Source of the DNA: an uncultured Thermomicrobia bacterium
GTDB taxonomy: Bacteria > Chloroflexota > Chloroflexia > Thermomicrobiales > JALYUS01
Length of the DNA: 6,236 nt
Assembly (NCBI GenBank): GCA_937968015.1
Contig: CALBSO010000009.1
Location: 1-6,236, forward strand
Reading direction: 5' to 3'
A program made the position numbers and the translations under genes. Of the stretch, positions 3,164 through 6,236 are shown piece after piece. Every line of letters starts with the position of its first letter. Position 1 is the stretch's first letter. The notes beneath the pieces were generated by a model that searched no databases, was not told the origin of the DNA, and saw only the letters and a program-made list of their open reading frames with translations.

Positions 3164-6097
3164 CTAGTCGAGGTGGGCGTCGAGGGCGAAACGCATGGCC
3201 GCGGTGCGGGAGGAGACGCCCAGCTTGGTGTAGATGGCGGTCAGGTGGGTCGTCACGGTGCGCACGCTCACCGACAGCCGGTCGGCGATCTCGCCATTAC
3301 TGTAGCCCGACGCGAGGAGCCGCAGCACCTCGACCTCCCGCGGCGAGAGCCCGGCGGGGGACGCACGCGGTATGCCCTTCAGAGGGCCGAGCCGGATGGA
3401 AAGGGACTCGACGCGGGCAAGCGCCAGCTTCGCGCGGAGTGGTTCGCAGATGGAGCGGACCGCCGTGAGCGCCGCGGACGCCGCGTCGCGATCGCCCGAT
3501 AGGGCATGGAGCTCGCCGAGCGCGAGTAACGTCTGTGCACGCTCGAACGGCGCTGCGCAGGAATCGGCGAGTGCGAGGGCGGCCGCAAGGTGGGCGGCCG
3601 CGTCCGAGAAGCGCGCGGCGTCGGTATCGAGTTCCCCGAGTAGGCGATGCGCCGTGATCGATGCCAGGGATTGACGCGGCACCGCTGCCAGTTCGAGAGC
3701 ACGCCCGGCGCGGGCGTACGCCAGGTCAGGGTCGCCCGATTGCCGGTGGTATCGCGCCCAGAGAAGCGCTCCCTCCGATTGCCACAGGATCGCCCCGCTC
3801 CACGACAGCCAACGGTCGTGCGCCGCCAGCCACTCCCCCGCGGATCGCAAGTCGCCCGCATCGAGGGCGAGCGCCGCGGCTACTCGCTGCAACAGCAGGG
3901 CGACATCGAGGAACGGCACCGTCCCCGGCGCGGTCGCGCTGCCCGACGGCAGATGTTCCCGCACCGCCCATTGCGCCCACTCCTCGTCGCCCCGCAGCCT
4001 CGCCAACGCTGCCAGATGGCCGAGCGCCGTCGCCCGGAAGGCGACATGCCCGCGCTCCTCGGCGCTCGCCCCCGCCGCGAGACGCTCCGCCTCCTCCCAT
4101 TGCCCTTCCAGCACGAGGAGCGGCAAGCGCGCGAAGCGCGGAGGGACACTCTGCGGGACCGCGCCACTCGCCCGTCCCCATTCCGCCTCCGCCCGCTCCG
4201 CCAGCGCGCTCCGCCCCGCAGTGTCCTCCGCCCGGTATGGCAGCGCGACAAGGGCGAGATGGCGCGACACCGCCCAGGAGGCGATGAAGTGATTACCGGC
4301 GGCGGCGAAGGCGTCGCGGGCGCGTTCAAACACCGTCGCCGCCTCGTCCGGCAGCCCAAGCGCGGCGTAGGTGTCGCCCAGGCCCCGGAGCGCATCATCG
4401 ACGCCGTGCACGGTCTCCGCGTCGCCCCGCGCCGACTCTGCGATCATCTGCTCGCCCAGTTCGCGCGCCGCATGATACCGCCCGACGATGGCCTGCCATA
4501 CCACCATCGTCGCGCGCCCATCGGGTATCCGCGAAGCGGCATCCATCGTGGTGGTGCGCGCCCAATCCTCATCCGACAGTGCCGCGAGCGCCGTGGCTCC
4601 CGCCTCCAACTCCGGCAGGCCATGCGCCACGTCACCCGTGAGACAGGCGAGTTGGCCGCACTGGTAGCGGGCGAAGGCGGCGAGCGCCCGGTCTCCCGCC
4701 GCCTCGCCAAGCGCGTACGCCTCATCCGCGAAGGTGCGGGCCTTTGCCACATCGACCCAGCGTAGCAGCCGGGAGAGCCGCAGCAGCAACCGTCCGCGCC
4801 CGCCGGTGTCCGCGCCCGTCCGTTCCATGAGCGCGAGCGCCGCCTCGAAGCGCTGCGCGGCCGTCGTCCAAGCGTACGCGGCCTGCGCCCGTTCCCCGGC
4901 TTTGAGCAGCCACGGCAAGGCGCGATCATCGTCGGCCCGCTGGAAATGGTGCGCGACCGCGTCGGGATCCGGCTGACGCGCGGCGGCCAGCGCCTCGCCC
5001 GCGCGGCGATGGATGCGCCGCCTGCGGGGGGCGGGGATGGATCGGTAGAGCGCCGCACGTACGAGGGCGTGGGTGAACTGCACCATCCCGGTGTCCGTTA
5101 CCTCGACCATCAGTCGAGCCTCCAATCCCCGGTCCATCGCCCCGAGGACCGCTTCCTCGTCGGCCCCCGCAACCGCGGCGAGGGTCTCCGCCTCGAACTG
5201 GTGACCGATGACGGCGGCCACGGCGAGGAGCCGTTGCGCCTCCTCCGTCAGGCGGGAGACACGGGCATCGATGACCTGCCGCAGCAGGGGCGGCACCCCC
5301 ACCTCGTCCAGTGGCCCGAGCGTCCAGCGGTCGCCGTCGCGCCGGAGGACGCCAACCTCCTCGGAAGCGCGCAGCAACTCCCTGGCAAAGAGTGGGTTCC
5401 CCTCCGCACGCGCCTGCACGTAGCGCACGAATCGTTGCGCATCCGCATCGGCGAGGCCGTATCGATGCACCACGAGATCCTGCACGGCGCCATCGCTGAG
5501 CGGGCGCACATGCACCCGTATGGCGTCGGCCTCGCGCACGAGCGCGGGCACGAGTCGGTAGAGCGGGGTGTGGCGCGTCAGTTCGTCGTCGCGGTACGTG
5601 GCGAGGAACAGGAGCGGCAGCGTGGACGCGGAGCGGGCCGCGGCGCGCAGGAGGTCGAGACTCGCGGGGTCGGACCAATGCAGATCATCGAGGAGCACCA
5701 TTACCGGCCGTGTCGCGGTGAGCGCGGCGAGGAAATCGGCCAGCTGCTGAAAGAGCGTCGCCTGGGTCGCCACCGCGCCGACCGTGCCCCGCTGGGCGAA
5801 TGCATCGGGCGGCGGTGGTCCGTCTGTGGGTCCGTATCGCCCGAAGAGTTCGACCCACGGGCCGTACGGCGGCGTCTCCATCAGATCGTAGCACCGCCCG
5901 ACGAGCACGAGCGCTCCCTGCTCAGCCGCTTCCCGGCATGTGACCTCGACAAGTGCAGTCTTGCCGATGCCCGCCTCGCCGCTGATGAGCACCAGGCTAC
6001 CGCGCCCGGTCAGTGCGGCGGCGAACCGGTCGCGCAGGATCCCGAGTTCGTGGTCGCGTCCAACGAGAGCAGATAACGCTGGTACAGGCGCATGCAT
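3164..6097 (-). CDS. Large ATP-binding LuxR-family regulator (LAL/MalT-like)
   Basis: A 977-residue cytosolic transcription regulator of the STAND ATPase type. Residues 8-30 are the AAA_16 entry (ALSALVGRDHELGILRDRF). Walker A is GEAGIGKT (40-47) and Walker B is VMVLLDDLHW (132-141), with LATYRDDE (165-172) as the sensor-1 region. GNPLF-ARELL (233-242) and FTHALVRAALY (341-351) are motifs usual in this group. Residues about 360-900 are Ala- and Leu-rich helical repeats of TPR type, likely the ligand- or partner-binding scaffold. The LuxR/GerE helix-turn-helix occupies 912-977 (LSPREVEVLRLLASG, then GEIADRL and SVRTVTTHLTAIYTKLGV). Such proteins bind an inducer, exchange ADP for ATP, oligomerise and activate promoters. 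The start at 6097 is chosen over an in-frame ATG at 6217 because the VGR domain begins right after it and a TATAAT box lies between the two. The ribosome site is weak (GGGGGAA). All key ATPase residues are present. It is the first gene of a minus-strand series with a cupin and a Rid gene, plausible targets. Confidence 0.95.
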   Translation of the reverse strand: MHAPVPALSALVGRDHELGILRDRFAAALTGRGSLVLISGEAGIGKTALVEVTCREAAEQGALVLVGRCYDLMETPPYGPWVELFGRYGPTDGPPPPDAFAQRGTVGAVATQATLFQQLADFLAALTATRPVMVLLDDLHWSDPASLDLLRAAARSASTLPLLFLATYRDDELTRHTPLYRLVPALVREADAIRVHVRPLSDGAVQDLVVHRYGLADADAQRFVRYVQARAEGNPLFARELLRASEEVGVLRRDGDRWTLGPLDEVGVPPLLRQVIDARVSRLTEEAQRLLAVAAVIGHQFEAETLAAVAGADEEAVLGAMDRGLEARLMVEVTDTGMVQFTHALVRAALYRSIPAPRRRRIHRRAGEALAAARQPDPDAVAHHFQRADDDRALPWLLKAGERAQAAYAWTTAAQRFEAALALMERTGADTGGRGRLLLRLSRLLRWVDVAKARTFADEAYALGEAAGDRALAAFARYQCGQLACLTGDVAHGLPELEAGATALAALSDEDWARTTTMDAASRIPDGRATMVVWQAIVGRYHAARELGEQMIAESARGDAETVHGVDDALRGLGDTYAALGLPDEAATVFERARDAFAAAGNHFIASWAVSRHLALVALPYRAEDTAGRSALAERAEAEWGRASGAVPQSVPPRFARLPLLVLEGQWEEAERLAAGASAEERGHVAFRATALGHLAALARLRGDEEWAQWAVREHLPSGSATAPGTVPFLDVALLLQRVAAALALDAGDLRSAGEWLAAHDRWLSWSGAILWQSEGALLWARYHRQSGDPDLAYARAGRALELAAVPRQSLASITAHRLLGELDTDAARFSDAAAHLAAALALADSCAAPFERAQTLLALGELHALSGDRDAASAALTAVRSICEPLRAKLALARVESLSIRLGPLKGIPRASPAGLSPREVEVLRLLASGYSNGEIADRLSVSVRTVTTHLTAIYTKLGVSSRTAAMRFALDAHLD

Positions 6098-6137
6098 GGG
6101 GTTCCCCCGGAGGTGACACGGAATATCGAGCAACGGG

Positions 6138-6143
6138 ATTATA
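6138..6143 (-). promoter_or_regulatory. -10 box of the LuxR-type regulator promoter
   Basis: Read on the minus strand, GGCTATAATCCC contains a perfect TATAAT. Transcription would start near 6131, leaving a leader of about 34 bases before the ATG at 6097. The -35 region at 17-base spacing reads GTGCCT and matches TTGACA at only 3 of 6 positions, so an activator may be needed. It lies inside the longest open frame, which supports the shorter protein. Confidence 0.6.
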
Positions 6144-6217
6144 GCCGGGATGGAATAGGGAGGCACGCGATGCGGCCGCGAGGTTGTGTCCGCGACGTTC
6201 TGTCCTTTCCTCCCCAC

Positions 6218-6231
6218 CGATCGCCCGATCG
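6218..6231. repeat. Paired CGATCG palindromes upstream of the regulator promoter
   Basis: CGATCG occurs at 6218-6223 and 6226-6231, separated by CC, giving a 14-bp symmetric site about 75 bases upstream of the -10 box. It could be an upstream regulator site or chance in GC-rich DNA. The rest of 6144-6236 shows no gene that I can support. Confidence 0.25.
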
Positions 6232-6236
6232 CTCCT

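Noticed and set aside
3647..4765. Long plus-strand frames opposite the regulator (also 4946-6076 and 2240-3103)
   Set aside because: They are Arg/Pro/Ala-rich antisense shadows of GC-rich coding DNA. The minus strand has unmistakable ATPase, TPR-like and LuxR motifs there.
1..6236. CRISPR array, tRNA or rRNA gene, origin, prophage attachment site
   Set aside because: No regularly spaced repeats, no tRNA-like cloverleaf or rRNA segment, no iterons, and no direct repeats flanking the elements were seen on either strand.

Overview
This is a GC-rich bacterial window holding the scar of mobile-element insertions on the left and an intact minus-strand regulatory and metabolic cluster on the right. 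The high GC content, the large ATPase-LuxR regulator and the style of the proteins suggest a Chloroflexota (Thermomicrobia-like) or actinobacterial chromosome. That assignment is inference from protein style; no marker gene is present.

Left part (about 60-1475). An IS3-family element enters with a candidate left end near position 60. It has a complete orfA (118-420) and an overlapping orfB (from 417). orfB stops matching its family at the first catalytic Asp of the DDE domain, near 789-800. There it abuts the C-terminal tail of a serine site-specific recombinase lying antisense (about 789-1135, minus strand). That tail in turn abuts, head missing, the 3' part of a plus-strand cupin gene (about 1131-1475). 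By chance or selection, the orfB frame stays open through all three pieces, giving a 352-codon mosaic reading frame that ends in a cupin barrel with both metal-binding motifs. No right end of the IS and no recombinase catalytic domain are present, so none of these elements looks able to move by itself.

Middle (1476-1866). A gene-free stretch with several short perfect inverted repeats. The strongest is a nested hairpin at 1818-1856, just beyond the stop of the next minus-strand gene.

Right part (1867-6236, minus strand, transcribed right to left). A 977-residue ATPase-LuxR (LAL/MalT-like) regulator (6097-3164) is followed by a small single-domain cupin (2911-2489) and a Rid/YjgF-family protein (2346-1867). 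The regulator has a good -10 box (TATAAT) placed inside the longest possible reading frame, which argues for the internal start used here. The cupin and Rid genes have strong Shine-Dalgarno sequences. The 252-bp gap between regulator and cupin holds a perfect 21-bp palindrome, a G5/C5 hairpin, a TACGTA pair spaced by one helical turn, and a 7-bp inverted repeat. These are plausible operators, leader hairpins or a terminator. The simplest reading is a signal-responsive regulator controlling a small cupin plus Rid module that handles a reactive or small-molecule metabolite; the substrate cannot be read from the sequence. I do not see a clearly new defence or mobile system. The most unusual items are the three-part mosaic frame and the dense symmetric elements in front of the cupin gene.
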